A stretch of DNA of 64,000 nt from Candidatus Woesearchaeota archaeon (GCA_026002815.1 BPGB01000001.1:164185-228184); one strand, 5' to 3'; counted from the first letter of the stretch, positions 16,086 through 26,609 are shown. Notes: generated by a model from the letters alone, not told the origin. Program-made: numbers and translations.

Positions 16086-18503
16086 TTATTGAATTCCTAG
16101 CCTGTCTTCTGTTTCTTTTATCTTTAACGTTGTCTTGATTACTGTGTCAGGATTCAACGATATACTATCGATTCCACATTCTACTAGGAATTGTGCAAAT
16201 TCCGGATAATCTGAAGGTGCTTGTCCGCATATTCCTATCTTTCTATGATATTGTTTTGCATCTGCAATTACTTTTTTTAATAATCTTTTTACTGCTTCAT
16301 TTCTCTCATCATAGATGTGAGCAACAATTTCTGAATCCCTGTCAAGTCCAAGAGTTAATTGTGTTAAATCATTGCTGCCAATGCTGAACCCGTCAAAAAT
16401 TTCTGAAAATTGATCGCTTAAGATTACATTTGATGGGATTTCACACATTACATATACTTGTAATCCATTTTCTCCTTTTCTTAAGCCGTGTTTTTCCATT
16501 TCTGCAAGGACTCTTCTTCCTTCTTCTACCGTTCTACAGAATGGAATCATTACTTTTAAGTTTGTCAAGCCATATTCATTCCTTACCTTTAATACTGCTT
16601 GGCATTCAAGAGCAAACCCTTCTTTATAACCTTCACTATAATATCTCGATGCACCTCTCCATCCTATCATTGGATTGTCTTCTTTCGGTTCATAAGCTTT
16701 TCCGCCGATAAGATTTGCATATTCGTTTGTTTTAAAGTCAGAGAATCTTAAAATAACATCTTTTGGATAGAATGCTGCGGCAATCATTCCGATACCTTGA
16801 GCAAGTTTATCAACAAAAAACTTTACTTTATCATCATATCCAAGACTTACTTCATCAATTTGTTTTTTTATTTCAGGCGGTTGTTCGTTGTAATGTAATA
16901 ATGCAAGAGGATGTGCCTTTATGTATGACATTATTATGAATTCTTCTCTTGCTAATCCTACACCATCATTTGGAATAAAGGATAAGTCAAACACTTCTTC
17001 TGGATTGCCACAATTCATCATTATCTTTGTTTTTGTTCTTGGCATGTTTTGTAAATCGATCTTTTTTATCTCGTACGGAAGTATTCCATCGTATACATTT
17101 CCTATATCCCCTTCTGAGCAACTAACTGTTATCTGCTGTCCAGTCTTGATTTTTTCTGTGCCATCAATGGTTCCTACGATGCAAGGAATTCCTAGTTCTC
17201 TCGATATTATTGCTGCATGGCATGTTCTGCCACCCCTGTTTGTTACTATTGCTGATGCTATTTTCATTATCGGTTCCCAATCAGGATCAGTCATTTCTGT
17301 AACTAATACTTGTCCTTTTTTGAATTTACCAATATCGTGTACATCTTTTATTATGTTTGCTTCTCCTGAACCTATTCTTTCCCCGACTGATTTTCCTTTT
17401 ACTATAATAGTTCCTTTCTGTTTAAGAACGTAATTTTCGAGTATGTTTCTGTTTTTTCTACTTACTACAGTTTCAGGTCTTGCCTGTACTATGTATAATT
17501 CACCAGTTTCGCCGTCTTTTGCCCATTCCATATCCATGGGTTTGAAGTGTCCTGCTTTCCAGGAATAATGGTCTTCTATTATGCAAGCCCATCTTGCGAG
17601 GGTTAGTATTTCTTCATCGTTTAAAACAAATTTGTTTCTTTCTGACTCTGGAACAACAATGTTTTTTGTAGGTTTATTTCCTTCAAAACTGTAAACCATC
17701 TTTAATTCTTTTGTTCCTATCTTTTTTGAAATTACTGGTTTGTATCCCTGTTTTAGTGTTGGCTTGAAAACATAATACTCATCCGGGTTTACTGCTCCTT
17801 GCACGATATTTTCTCCAAGACCCCATGATCCTGTTATGAATACAACATCTTTGAATCCTGATTCTGTATCTATTGAGAACATTACTCCAGAACAAGCTTT
17901 ATCAGAGCGCACCATTTTTTGCACGCCAACAGATAATGCTATATTGAAGTGATCAAATCCTTTATCAACTCTATAAGAGATTGCTCTGTTAGTGAATAAT
18001 GATGCAATACATTTCTTTACTGCCTCTAAAACTTGGAAATCTCCTCGTATGTTTAAGTATGTTTCTTGTTGTCCAGCGAAGCTTGCATCGGGTAGATCTT
18101 CAGCAGTAGCACTGCTTCTCACCGCTACATCTACATCGCTCCTGTCCCTTTTGTATGCTCCACATAAGTCCCTGTATGCGGATAGTATCGCGTTTTTTAA
18201 TTCTTGAGGGAATTCTGCTCTTAATATTGTATCTCTTACTTTTTGTCCTCTTTCGGAAAGATTTTGTATATCATGAGTGTTCAGGTCTGAAAGTATTTGT
18301 TTTATTTGTTCCTTTATTCCTGCTTTTTCGAGGAAATACCTATAAGCGTATGCTGTTAGTGCAAAACCATTAGGTACTTTTATTCCTTTTGATGTCAGGT
18401 TTACATACATTTCTCCTAATGAGGCATTTTTTCCTCCAACATAGGGGACGTCATCATTATTTAATTGATCAAACCACAGAATAAACATTTTTGATTTATC
18501 CAT
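16086..18503 (-). CDS. ppsA: Phosphoenolpyruvate synthase
   Basis: Makes phosphoenolpyruvate from pyruvate and ATP (or the reverse in some archaea), linking pyruvate to sugar synthesis. The 805-residue chain has the ATP-grasp-type N-terminal domain (VGGKNASLGEM at 22-32, VAVRSSATAEDLPDASFAGQ), the phosphohistidine domain with H429 in GGRTCHAAIISRELGIPCI, and the PEP-binding barrel ending IGICGQAPSDYPEF with the catalytic cysteine near 757. Length is normal. A strong GGAGGAAAT site precedes the ATG. The enzyme fits the sugar-phosphate genes just to its left as part of gluconeogenic carbon flow. Confidence 0.96.
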   Translation of the reverse strand: MDKSKMFILWFDQLNNDDVPYVGGKNASLGEMYVNLTSKGIKVPNGFALTAYAYRYFLEKAGIKEQIKQILSDLNTHDIQNLSERGQKVRDTILRAEFPQELKNAILSAYRDLCGAYKRDRSDVDVAVRSSATAEDLPDASFAGQQETYLNIRGDFQVLEAVKKCIASLFTNRAISYRVDKGFDHFNIALSVGVQKMVRSDKACSGVMFSIDTESGFKDVVFITGSWGLGENIVQGAVNPDEYYVFKPTLKQGYKPVISKKIGTKELKMVYSFEGNKPTKNIVVPESERNKFVLNDEEILTLARWACIIEDHYSWKAGHFKPMDMEWAKDGETGELYIVQARPETVVSRKNRNILENYVLKQKGTIIVKGKSVGERIGSGEANIIKDVHDIGKFKKGQVLVTEMTDPDWEPIMKIASAIVTNRGGRTCHAAIISRELGIPCIVGTIDGTEKIKTGQQITVSCSEGDIGNVYDGILPYEIKKIDLQNMPRTKTKIMMNCGNPEEVFDLSFIPNDGVGLAREEFIIMSYIKAHPLALLHYNEQPPEIKKQIDEVSLGYDDKVKFFVDKLAQGIGMIAAAFYPKDVILRFSDFKTNEYANLIGGKAYEPKEDNPMIGWRGASRYYSEGYKEGFALECQAVLKVRNEYGLTNLKVMIPFCRTVEEGRRVLAEMEKHGLRKGENGLQVYVMCEIPSNVILSDQFSEIFDGFSIGSNDLTQLTLGLDRDSEIVAHIYDERNEAVKRLLKKVIADAKQYHRKIGICGQAPSDYPEFAQFLVECGIDSISLNPDTVIKTTLKIKETEDRLGIQ

Positions 18504-18711
18504 ATTATTTCCTCCAATAGTATTATTATCTTATTTTCTTCAATATTATTATTAATATAAAAATTAATATAAAATTATTGTTGATATAAAAAAGTACACT
18601 GATTGTAAAAATATAATATATATTTAGTTGTGAATTATAATAAATTATGAAATTGTATTTATTAAATTATAAAACTATAACTATGTTTTATAAATAATAT
18701 TGGTTATAATT

Positions 18712-18756
18712 ATGGCTTAAGAAAAAGTATATTCTCACCCCTTTTTCCCAAGCCAT
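18712..18756. repeat. 16-bp inverted repeat with 13-bp loop in the ppsA upstream spacer
   Basis: Arms at 18712-18727 (ATGGCTTAAGAAAAAG) and 18741-18756 (CTTTTTCCCAAGCCAT) are complementary at 14 of 16 positions. It is the only GC-richer element in the 390-bp gap between ppsA and the next gene. It could be an RNA hairpin in the ppsA leader, a terminator for the upstream gene on the minus strand, an operator, or a mobile-element remnant; no choice can be made from sequence alone. The rest of 18504-18893 shows nothing else. Confidence 0.5.
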
Positions 18757-18893
18757 TTAGCATCATAAAATATTTAATCGGGTTCAATATGTTTCTCTAT
18801 ATTTCTTTCTATGTATTAAAAATCTTTAAGAGAATATATAAATGTTTGTTATTATTTTTGAGTTGTATTTTTATGCTTCGTTTTTTTGCTTTT

Positions 18894-19463
18894 TTATGTA
18901 CATTGAGAATTATTTATTTTTAAAAGATTAGAAAGGTATATGCTTTCTAATATTTTTTCTATTGTGTAACTTTTATGTTTTATTTCTATTCCAAACTCTG
19001 CTGTTTCTTTAATACCTTTATTTCTTATGTATACCTTTCCAAATATTCTGTTTTGATGCGCTTCTATCAGGGAGTTGTTTCCTTGTAGAAAATACTCGTT
19101 TTTATGATTGAATAATCCTATGTATTTTTTGTTTAATTTTATACTTGTTATCCTATTGTCTTTGTGTTGTTTTATCTCTCCATAGGTAATGGCTATTCCT
19201 GAATAATCCATCATCAATCCTGAAAAGTTTTTATTATTATTGAAAATCTTCATTATAGAAAAAACTTTTGCGTCACACTTTTCGTAATTCCACCATCCTA
19301 TGTAATCAGGGTTTAAATAAATGTCATGTATATTTTCTGAGTTTAAATGTTCATAGGGTATTTTATTCTTTAAATAATGATTTGCTTCTTTTATTGTGTT
19401 TATTATGCTTTCGATGAGAATTTCTTCTAATTTTTCCTTATCTCTTAGCTTATATTGTACCAT
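18894..19463 (-). CDS. Unrecognised 189-residue protein
   Basis: No family is recognised. The protein starts with a charged helix (KLRDKEKLEEILIESI), then appears to be a mixed beta-sheet domain (repeating short strands such as GLMMDYSGIAITYGEI and GKVYIRNKGIKETAEF) and ends in a helix. There is no signal peptide or membrane segment, and two cysteines (CDAK, QCT). Soluble cytoplasmic protein of unknown role; monocistronic with a 390-bp spacer downstream. Confidence 0.6.
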   Translation of the reverse strand: MVQYKLRDKEKLEEILIESIINTIKEANHYLKNKIPYEHLNSENIHDIYLNPDYIGWWNYEKCDAKVFSIMKIFNNNKNFSGLMMDYSGIAITYGEIKQHKDNRITSIKLNKKYIGLFNHKNEYFLQGNNSLIEAHQNRIFGKVYIRNKGIKETAEFGIEIKHKSYTIEKILESIYLSNLLKINNSQCT

Positions 19464-19679
19464 TTTATTTATATTATTGTTTGATTTTTTTTATACCTTT
19501 TGATCTTTTTATACTATTTTGATCTATACTATTATCTTTTTATGATATTTCTATTAATTTAAATAAATCAGTTTGATTATCGAGAAAAAGGATTTTATTT
19601 TTATAATTTACTATTTAAAAGTATTAATTTACTTTATATTGTGCTATTATTTTTTATTTTGTGATTTTTTTTAATTTGA

Positions 19680-20768
19680 TTACTCTTTTTTTAAATAAAT
19701 GGTTTGTGTTGGGAAAGCAAACTCTATGCCTGCTTTTTCAAATCTTTCTTTTATTGCAAGATTTATTTCAGTTCTTACTTTTGAAATCCCTTCTTTTGGC
19801 GGTATGGAATATCCTGCGTTTAATATTAATGATGAGTCAGCAAATTCAGAAAAACCAACATAATAGTTTGCTACAGGGTCGTTTTTTATAACAGCAGGAT
19901 GCTCTTCAAAAATATTCTTTATGATTTGTATTGCTTCTTTTATTTTTTCTGAAGGGGTATTGTATACTATGCCTATTCTTAAAGTGAATCTTATTGCATG
20001 ATCCTTATTTTCTCTGCTTTTATTCTCTATAGCGCTTGACGCTATTACTGAGTTTGGTATATTGATAAATGTATCTATGGGGCTCTTTAATGTTGTTGAT
20101 CGCATTCCTATTTGAGTTACATATCCTTCATACCTATCGTCAATTCTTATTCTATCTCCAATATGGAATGATTTATCAGCAATTATTGCTATGCCACCAA
20201 AAAGATTAGTTAGCAAGGGTTGTGCTGCTAATGCAAAGGCAAGACCTCCGATACCAAGACCCGCGACTAGTGACGTCACATCATATCCGAAGTCTTTTAT
20301 AAGGAATATTGCTCCAATTACTATGATTATTACCTTAACAGTATTTTTTATAAAAGGCAATAGTTGATCGTCAAGTTGACTTTCTGATTTTTCTATAACC
20401 GGCAAAAGGTAATGTTCTATTATTGCGTCAAGGAGTTTTATTATCGTCCAGATTACTAGTATAACAATCATTATTTCTATTGTTCTATAATATATTTTTG
20501 TTGAGAATTCTGATAAATTCAAATAATTGCCTGCTATATAGAATCCTGTAATGAATAATCCAAAAACAAACGGTTTTTCAATAATACTTATTATAATGTC
20601 ATCCAGAACAGTCTTTGTTTTTGAAGCAATTTTTTTCATTATTTTAATTATAAAAAAAGAAAATACTTTACCTAAACCAATAAATAGAATTAATATAATT
20701 AATGCAATAATATAAGACTTTATAGTGTTGCCCAGTAAAGATATTTCAAGATAATTTTCAAAGTTCAT
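19680..20768 (-). CDS. mscS: MscS-family small-conductance mechanosensitive channel
   Basis: Opens under membrane tension to release solutes in hypo-osmotic shock. The 362-residue protein has about five hydrophobic segments in its first half, the pore-lining TM3 with alternating Gly/Ala (LVAGLGIGGLAFALAAQPLL, about 168-187), and the cytosolic beta domain beginning FGGIAIIADKSFHIGDRI with the signature GYVTQIGMRSTTLKS and IPNSVI. The vestibule domain follows and ends after IEFAFPTQTIYL. Length is in the normal 280-380 range. No operon partner. Confidence 0.94.
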   Translation of the reverse strand: MNFENYLEISLLGNTIKSYIIALIILILFIGLGKVFSFFIIKIMKKIASKTKTVLDDIIISIIEKPFVFGLFITGFYIAGNYLNLSEFSTKIYYRTIEIMIVILVIWTIIKLLDAIIEHYLLPVIEKSESQLDDQLLPFIKNTVKVIIIVIGAIFLIKDFGYDVTSLVAGLGIGGLAFALAAQPLLTNLFGGIAIIADKSFHIGDRIRIDDRYEGYVTQIGMRSTTLKSPIDTFINIPNSVIASSAIENKSRENKDHAIRFTLRIGIVYNTPSEKIKEAIQIIKNIFEEHPAVIKNDPVANYYVGFSEFADSSLILNAGYSIPPKEGISKVRTEINLAIKERFEKAGIEFAFPTQTIYLKKE

Positions 20769-20965
20769 GTTAGTTAGGCAATGTTGAGTTATTTATAAAC
20801 ATTTTGTAGTTATTCTTATGTAGATATAGTTTTTTCTTATGTATATGTTTTAGTTATTATTTTTTGTTTATAGTTATTATTTATTGTTGACTTTTTTATA
20901 AGTTACTTTGTTATAATTAATGTTTATGTTATTATATATTAGTATATGGTTTATAAGGCATTAGT

Positions 20966-21505
20966 TTAATCCTGATACTCTTCTGATTCATCTTCTTCGT
21001 TTATTTCTTTCTTTAAGCCTGTATCTTCCTTTTCAGAGGTGCTATCGGATTTTTCCAAGCGAATTTTTTCTTTTAAATATTCTCTTAATTCTTTTCGTGT
21101 AACAAAATTTTTCGGATCCCAAAGATCAAGATACTTTTCTATTACCATTATATCTGTTTTTTTTGCAGCTTGACTTATTTCATCATTGAATATACTTATT
21201 TTTTCAAAATAATCACTAACATCTTTTTTAAGTTTTAAGTTATCTTCATTGAGTATTTTCAATTCCTTTACAAATCCTCTTTCTGTTTCCAATATGTTTT
21301 GGTCAGTTAATTGAATTTTTTTTCTAATATTATTATATCTCTCTTCGAGTATTCTAAGTCTTCTATCCAAGTCAGTTATTATATTGGCAATTTGTTCTAT
21401 TTCAACATTTTGTTTAGAAGATGTATTATTCTGTGATTGTTGTTGTACTTGTTCTTGATTAAATAATTGGTTTTCTATTTGATTTTGAGGATTAAATTCT
21501 TGCAT
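20966..21505 (-). CDS. Coiled-coil protein divergent from the pilus ATPase (possible FlaC/E-like accessory)
   Basis: A 179-residue protein: a Gln/Asn-rich start (about 1-35), a long coiled coil (about 36-115, with DLDRRLRILEERYNNI), then YLDLWDPKNFVTRKELREYL and an acidic tail (EEDESEEYQD). The W-P-x-x-F-V-T-R segment is reminiscent of the short FlaC/D/E domains that join the archaellum motor, but the resemblance is weak. Its start lies about 250 bp from the divergent secretion ATPase gene, so a shared regulatory region and a structural role next to the ATPase are plausible. No membrane segment. Confidence 0.55.
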   Translation of the reverse strand: MQEFNPQNQIENQLFNQEQVQQQSQNNTSSKQNVEIEQIANIITDLDRRLRILEERYNNIRKKIQLTDQNILETERGFVKELKILNEDNLKLKKDVSDYFEKISIFNDEISQAAKKTDIMVIEKYLDLWDPKNFVTRKELREYLKEKIRLEKSDSTSEKEDTGLKKEINEEDESEEYQD

Positions 21506-21752
21506 ATGTTGTTTTAAAATGTTTTAATATAAATATTTAATTATTTAAGAATTGTTTGAGCATTTTCTATTATTATTTTTAATTTTTTTCATTTTTGTAT
21601 TTATTCAAAAAATTTATATATCTACTAATAGAAAGTAGTATAAAAATAATGTGTGGTATAAACATAACGTAAAAATAAAAATATATAAAAATACTGTGCT
21701 TTATACAAATATATACCTTATTTTGTAAATTTTTTATGACTGGAGGTGAAGT

Positions 21753-24056
21753 ATGCTTTTTAATAGTCAGGGTATTTCTTCAGATATAGTTCATGAGGGG
21801 GAAGAAACAATACTTAGAATAGATTATGAAAATTCTTTTGAAGTTCCCTCTATAGAGGATTCTGAAAATTGTATGTCTGATACTATAGATAAATTGATTA
21901 GTAATAAAAATGTTACAAAGATTGTTTTCACTCAAAGAAGAGACTACGAATATGATTATAATCAAACTAGGCTGCTTGTTGAAATAGCTAAAGTTTATTC
22001 ACATCTTTTAAAACAGAAAGGATTATTTAATTATTCAGCCATTGTAATGAATATACAAAACCCGGTGGTATTAAAGGATGCACAAGAGCGATATGCAAAA
22101 CTTCAACAAATAGTATTTAACAAGCTAAAAAGAGATCCAATAGGGGCATACGTTGAATTAAGAAGACTTGTACGTGCGGACAAAATAGAATTAGATAAAT
22201 CTCTAGAGGAGTCTTATTCTTTAATGTTAGAAAAATATATTCATATTTTAAGTTACGTGATTAGGCTTCTTGAAGGAACTAAATTAATAAACATCGCTAA
22301 GTCTCATATTGCAGGAATGAAAGATGGGGACAGGTCAATATATAGGAGAATTTTTACTCCTAATATTAAACCAGATTTCATGTTTACTAAAATAATGTCT
22401 TCGTATCCTAAGAATTCTGAGGAACTTGAAAATTATACTGTCAGAAATTCTGAAGTGATAATATTTAAGTTAGCTCATAATGTTCAAAACTTATATCATA
22501 TTACTCCTCCTGAATTTAAACTTGAGGAAGAAAAGTACGAGATTCTTGATCTTGCTAGAAAAATCATGTCTGAGCATAAGCCAGATAAGCAAGAATTTGT
22601 TGATCCTGCGAGAATGAGAGAGGTTTTCATGAATGTTGGCAGGGATTTAATTGAAGAACTAGCTGAATATCGGAATGTTAAGCTTAAGAATTCTGAAATA
22701 GAAGAATTAGCAAGAATTCTTGTAAGATACACTGTTGGCTTTGGAATAGTTGAAGCATTATTAGAGGATGAAAAAATACAAGATATAACAATTAATAGCC
22801 CAATGGGGCAGGTTCCAATATTTATTGTTCATCAGGATTATGATTATTGCAGAACTAATCTTATACCTACATTAAAGGATGCTGAGTCTTGGGCTTCTAA
22901 ACTAAGAATGATGTCAGGAAGACCTCTTGATGAGGCAAATCCAGTCCTTGACACTGAAATATTTATACCAGGAACAGCTAATGCAAGAGTTGGCGTAATA
23001 AGTGAGCCTTTAAATCCTACCGGATTGGCATATGCTTTTAGAAGACATAGAGATAATCCTTGGACTTTTGCTTTATTCTTGAAAAATGGAATGATTAATG
23101 CAGAAGCCGCAGGTTTAATGAGTTTTCTAATAGATGGATCAAGGACAATGTTAGTTGCAGGTACAAGGAGCGCAGGTAAATCCTCTCTATTAGGCGCTAT
23201 AATGGTTGAGGTGATGAGGAAGTATAGAATAATAACAATAGAAGATACTCTTGAATTGCCCGCAATGTCACTTAAAAAATTAGGTTTTAATATACAACAA
23301 ATGAAGGTTAGTTCTTCTCTTTCTAAAAATACTTCAGAAATTTCTGCAGAGGAAGGTATAAGAACAACATTAAGGCTTGGTGATTCTTGCTTATTTGTTG
23401 GAGAAGTAAGAAGTACAGAAGCGAGGTCATTATATGAGGCAATGAGGGTTGGAGCGTTAGCAAATGTTGTTGCTGGTACAATCCACGGAGATAGTCCCTA
23501 TGGTGTATATGATAGAGTTGTTAATGATTTAAATGTTCCAAAGACAAGTTTTAAGGCTACTGATATAATAATAGTTGCTAATCCTATAAGAAGCGCCGAT
23601 GGACTTCATAGATGGAGAAGAGTTACTCAAATAACAGAGGTTAGGAAAAAATGGGAAGAAGATCCAGTTATTGAGAAAGGTTTTGTTGATTTGATGAAAT
23701 ATAATAGTAAGACTGATCAATTGGAATTATCAGAGGATTTAATGAATCAAGATAGTGAAATAATAAAGGCAATAGCAGAAAATGTTAAGGAATGGTCCGG
23801 TAATTGGGATGCAGTATGGGATAATATTATGTTAAGAGCAAAAAATTATAAAACACTAGTGGATATTTCAAAAAGATTGAACGCTCCAGAATTGCTTGAG
23901 GCGAGATTTGCTGTTGAGGCGAATGATCAGTTTCATAAGATATCAGATAAGATTAAGGAAGAAATAGGTGTTATGGATAGTAAGAGAATATTTTTTGAGT
24001 GGCATGAATGGTTGAAGCGTGCCGCAAAAAGTTATGTTATGAGGCCTCATAGTTAA
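21753..24056 (+). CDS. Type II/IV secretion (archaeal pilus) ATPase, TadA/FlaI/GspE family
   Basis: Hexameric ATPase that powers assembly of type IV pilus-like filaments or secretion. At 767 residues it is longer than FlaI (about 550): roughly 300 N-terminal residues precede the family core. The core shows TINSPMGQVPIFI, the Walker A loop AGTRSAGKSSLL (about 470), an Asp/His box region with IITIEDTLELP, a Walker B region SCLFVGEVRSTEA, and AGTIHGDSPYGVYDR. A textbook GGAGGTGA site precedes the ATG. The next gene, in the same direction, encodes the polytopic partner, but no pilin or prepilin peptidase is seen in the window. Confidence 0.92.
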   Translation: MLFNSQGISSDIVHEGEETILRIDYENSFEVPSIEDSENCMSDTIDKLISNKNVTKIVFTQRRDYEYDYNQTRLLVEIAKVYSHLLKQKGLFNYSAIVMNIQNPVVLKDAQERYAKLQQIVFNKLKRDPIGAYVELRRLVRADKIELDKSLEESYSLMLEKYIHILSYVIRLLEGTKLINIAKSHIAGMKDGDRSIYRRIFTPNIKPDFMFTKIMSSYPKNSEELENYTVRNSEVIIFKLAHNVQNLYHITPPEFKLEEEKYEILDLARKIMSEHKPDKQEFVDPARMREVFMNVGRDLIEELAEYRNVKLKNSEIEELARILVRYTVGFGIVEALLEDEKIQDITINSPMGQVPIFIVHQDYDYCRTNLIPTLKDAESWASKLRMMSGRPLDEANPVLDTEIFIPGTANARVGVISEPLNPTGLAYAFRRHRDNPWTFALFLKNGMINAEAAGLMSFLIDGSRTMLVAGTRSAGKSSLLGAIMVEVMRKYRIITIEDTLELPAMSLKKLGFNIQQMKVSSSLSKNTSEISAEEGIRTTLRLGDSCLFVGEVRSTEARSLYEAMRVGALANVVAGTIHGDSPYGVYDRVVNDLNVPKTSFKATDIIIVANPIRSADGLHRWRRVTQITEVRKKWEEDPVIEKGFVDLMKYNSKTDQLELSEDLMNQDSEIIKAIAENVKEWSGNWDAVWDNIMLRAKNYKTLVDISKRLNAPELLEARFAVEANDQFHKISDKIKEEIGVMDSKRIFFEWHEWLKRAAKSYVMRPHS

Positions 24057-24244
24057 CATTTATTAACATGTATTAAGATGTATTAATTAATATGTATAAT
24101 AGTATATAATAAGACGTATAAAAGACGTATAATATTTAAGACGTATAATGTTATTTTATTTTAAAAGTATTATTCGTTTATAAGTGAAGTATAATTTTGT
24201 AAATTCAACATGTAACTATTTGAAGCATTTTAGAAGAGGTGTAG

Positions 24245-26491
24245 ATGGTTTCTATAAATCCTGAAAGTTTTAAAGAGTTTGAAAATAAGTATAGGGAGAG
24301 AATAAAGAAAGAGTTCGAAGAATACAAGAAGGGCAAATCTTTTTCTACACAATCAAGACAATATCAAGATTTTAAGAAGCAATGGATGCCTAAAAATCTC
24401 ACAATTTATGAAAAATTATGTAATATTTCTGAGAGTGTATTCAAAATAACTCCTGATAAAAAAGAGGCAGAAGAATTACAAGAATACATTAATATATGTC
24501 ATTTAAGCGTGACTCCTTCCGGGGTTAAAAGTTTTTCTTTTCTTGGACCTATAGTTTTAATACTTGTTATTTCCTTTTTTAGCTTTTTAATTCCTTTTCT
24601 TTTAAGCCCTGAACCAGATTTAAATTCCTCAATATTTTTTGTAATATTTGTAACTATCGCAGGTATGGTTCTAATAATACCCTTAAGCAGACTTCCGGAG
24701 TTTTTAGCTAATAATTGGCGTATGTCAGTTAGTAATGAAATGGTTTTGTCAATATTCTATATAGTAACATATATGAGACATACTTCAAACTTAGAGAATG
24801 CCATAGATTTTGCTGCAGAACATTTGCCTCCTCCATTAAGTCTCGATTTAAAGAAAGTAATATGGGATGTTGAGACAGGAAAATATGATTCAATAAAAGA
24901 AAGCCTTGACGCTTATTTAGAAACATGGAAGAAATGGAATATAGAATATGTAGAGAGTATGCAATTAATACAATCAAGTCTTTATGAAACTTCTGAGTCA
25001 AGAAGACTAGATAGTCTTGAAAAGTCTTTAAGATTAATATTAGATGAAACTTATGAAAAAATGTTGCATTATGCTCATAACCTTCAAGGACCATTAACAA
25101 TGCTTAATATGTTAGGTATTGTTCTTCCAATACTAGGGTTGGTTATTCTTCCCTTGGTTGTTAGTTTTATTGAGGCAGTTAAGTGGTATCACCTTTTAGT
25201 ATTATATGACATAACCCTCCCTATAGGTGTTTATTATTTAGGAAAGATTATAATGAGTACTCGTCCATCAGGGTATGGTGAAACAGATATCTCTAAAAAT
25301 AACCCTGAGATGAAAAAATTAACAAATATAATTATTAAGGTGGGTAACAGTGATATAGTATTGAGTCCTTTTTATGCTGCATTCTTCTTATTTATAGTAT
25401 TTTTCTTAATTGGTATTAGTCCAATTATAATTCATTCACTTGTTCCTGGTTGGGATTTAGTTGTAACCTCAGATAATGAAATTGTTATTATTGATAATTA
25501 CTCAATAGAGAATGGCAAGTTTTATTTTCTAGGCTATAGGCAGGATGGTGACAGATATATCGGTCCTTTTGGTCTAGGTTCTGCTATTATTAGCTTGTTT
25601 GTTCCTTTGGCTTTTGGTCTTTCTTTAGGAGTATATTATAGTATAAAATCAAAGAACATAATTAAAATTCGTGAGGAATCAAAAAGATTAGAGAATGAAT
25701 TTGCCGGAGCGTTATTTCAATTAGGCAATCGTATAGGAGACGGTCTACCAATAGAAATCGCTTTTAGTAAGGTTGCTGAAGTAACTGCCGGAACAACTTC
25801 TGGTAGATTCTTTGAACTAGTTAGTTTAAATATAACAAAGTTAGGAATGAATGTTGAGAGTGCAATATTTGATAAGAAGAATGGCGCATTAGTATATTAT
25901 CCAAGCAATCTTATCGAGAGTTCTATGAAAGTTTTAGTTGAATCTAGCAAGAAAGGACCATTGGTTGCTAGTCAAGCAGTAATTAATGTTTCTGAGTATA
26001 TAAAACAAATACATCGTGTTGATGAACGTTTGAAAGATTTAATGGCAGATACTATAAGTAGTCTTCAGAGTCAAATTTCTTTTTTAACTCCTGCAATTGC
26101 AGGCATAGTTATAGGTATAACTTCAATGATAACCACAATATTGGGAAGTTTAAAGGATCAAATGTCAAAACTTAGCGGTAGTTTGGATTCGAATAGTCTA
26201 AATATAGGTAATTTGCCAAATCAAGGTTTTGATTTTTTCGGTATGGGGATACCTACTTTTTATTTCCAAATAATAGTCGGTATTTATGTTGTTCAAATAA
26301 TATATATAATGACAACTATAGTTAATGGTATAAGAAACGGTGTTGATCCATTAAATGAGCGTTATCTTCTTGGAAAGAATCTTAAGAATAGCATATTACT
26401 TTATACTATTATCTCTTTCTTAGTAATGTTGATATTTAACATTATTGCAGGTTTGGTTTTATCTGGCCTGGTATCAACAACAGGAATATAG
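24245..26491 (+). CDS. Archaeal pilus assembly membrane protein, TadC/FlaJ-like, two T2SSF modules
   Basis: Inner-membrane platform protein that couples the upstream ATPase to filament assembly. The 748-residue chain has about ten hydrophobic segments arranged as two T2SSF-type units: one around 95-340 (with ENAIDFAAEHLPPPLSLDL) and one around 365-745 (with FAGALFQLGNRIGDGLP and EIAFSKVAEVTAGTTSGRF, typical of the family). The start is soluble and charged (FKEFENKYRERIKKEF). An AGAGGTG site precedes the ATG. Tandem duplication of the module matches archaeal FlaJ/PilC-like proteins. Gap to the ATPase gene is 188 bp. Confidence 0.88.
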   Translation: MVSINPESFKEFENKYRERIKKEFEEYKKGKSFSTQSRQYQDFKKQWMPKNLTIYEKLCNISESVFKITPDKKEAEELQEYINICHLSVTPSGVKSFSFLGPIVLILVISFFSFLIPFLLSPEPDLNSSIFFVIFVTIAGMVLIIPLSRLPEFLANNWRMSVSNEMVLSIFYIVTYMRHTSNLENAIDFAAEHLPPPLSLDLKKVIWDVETGKYDSIKESLDAYLETWKKWNIEYVESMQLIQSSLYETSESRRLDSLEKSLRLILDETYEKMLHYAHNLQGPLTMLNMLGIVLPILGLVILPLVVSFIEAVKWYHLLVLYDITLPIGVYYLGKIIMSTRPSGYGETDISKNNPEMKKLTNIIIKVGNSDIVLSPFYAAFFLFIVFFLIGISPIIIHSLVPGWDLVVTSDNEIVIIDNYSIENGKFYFLGYRQDGDRYIGPFGLGSAIISLFVPLAFGLSLGVYYSIKSKNIIKIREESKRLENEFAGALFQLGNRIGDGLPIEIAFSKVAEVTAGTTSGRFFELVSLNITKLGMNVESAIFDKKNGALVYYPSNLIESSMKVLVESSKKGPLVASQAVINVSEYIKQIHRVDERLKDLMADTISSLQSQISFLTPAIAGIVIGITSMITTILGSLKDQMSKLSGSLDSNSLNIGNLPNQGFDFFGMGIPTFYFQIIVGIYVVQIIYIMTTIVNGIRNGVDPLNERYLLGKNLKNSILLYTIISFLVMLIFNIIAGLVLSGLVSTTGI

Positions 26492-26579
26492 ATATTAAAG
26501 GATAAAGAGCATAGATTTTTTTATTTTTTTGCTTCTTTTTTTAAATAAAAAAGGTTTTTAACAAAATTCAATAGCAACA

Positions 26580-26588
26580 TTTATATAT
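26580..26588 (+). promoter_or_regulatory. TATA box of trpS, leaderless geometry
   Basis: TTTATATAT centred 26 nt before the ATG at 26610, with no ribosome binding site in between. This is the clearest example in the window of promoter geometry that puts the transcription start at the start codon. Confidence 0.55.
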
Positions 26589-26609
26589 CTTTCCAAATGA
26601 GTATATAGC

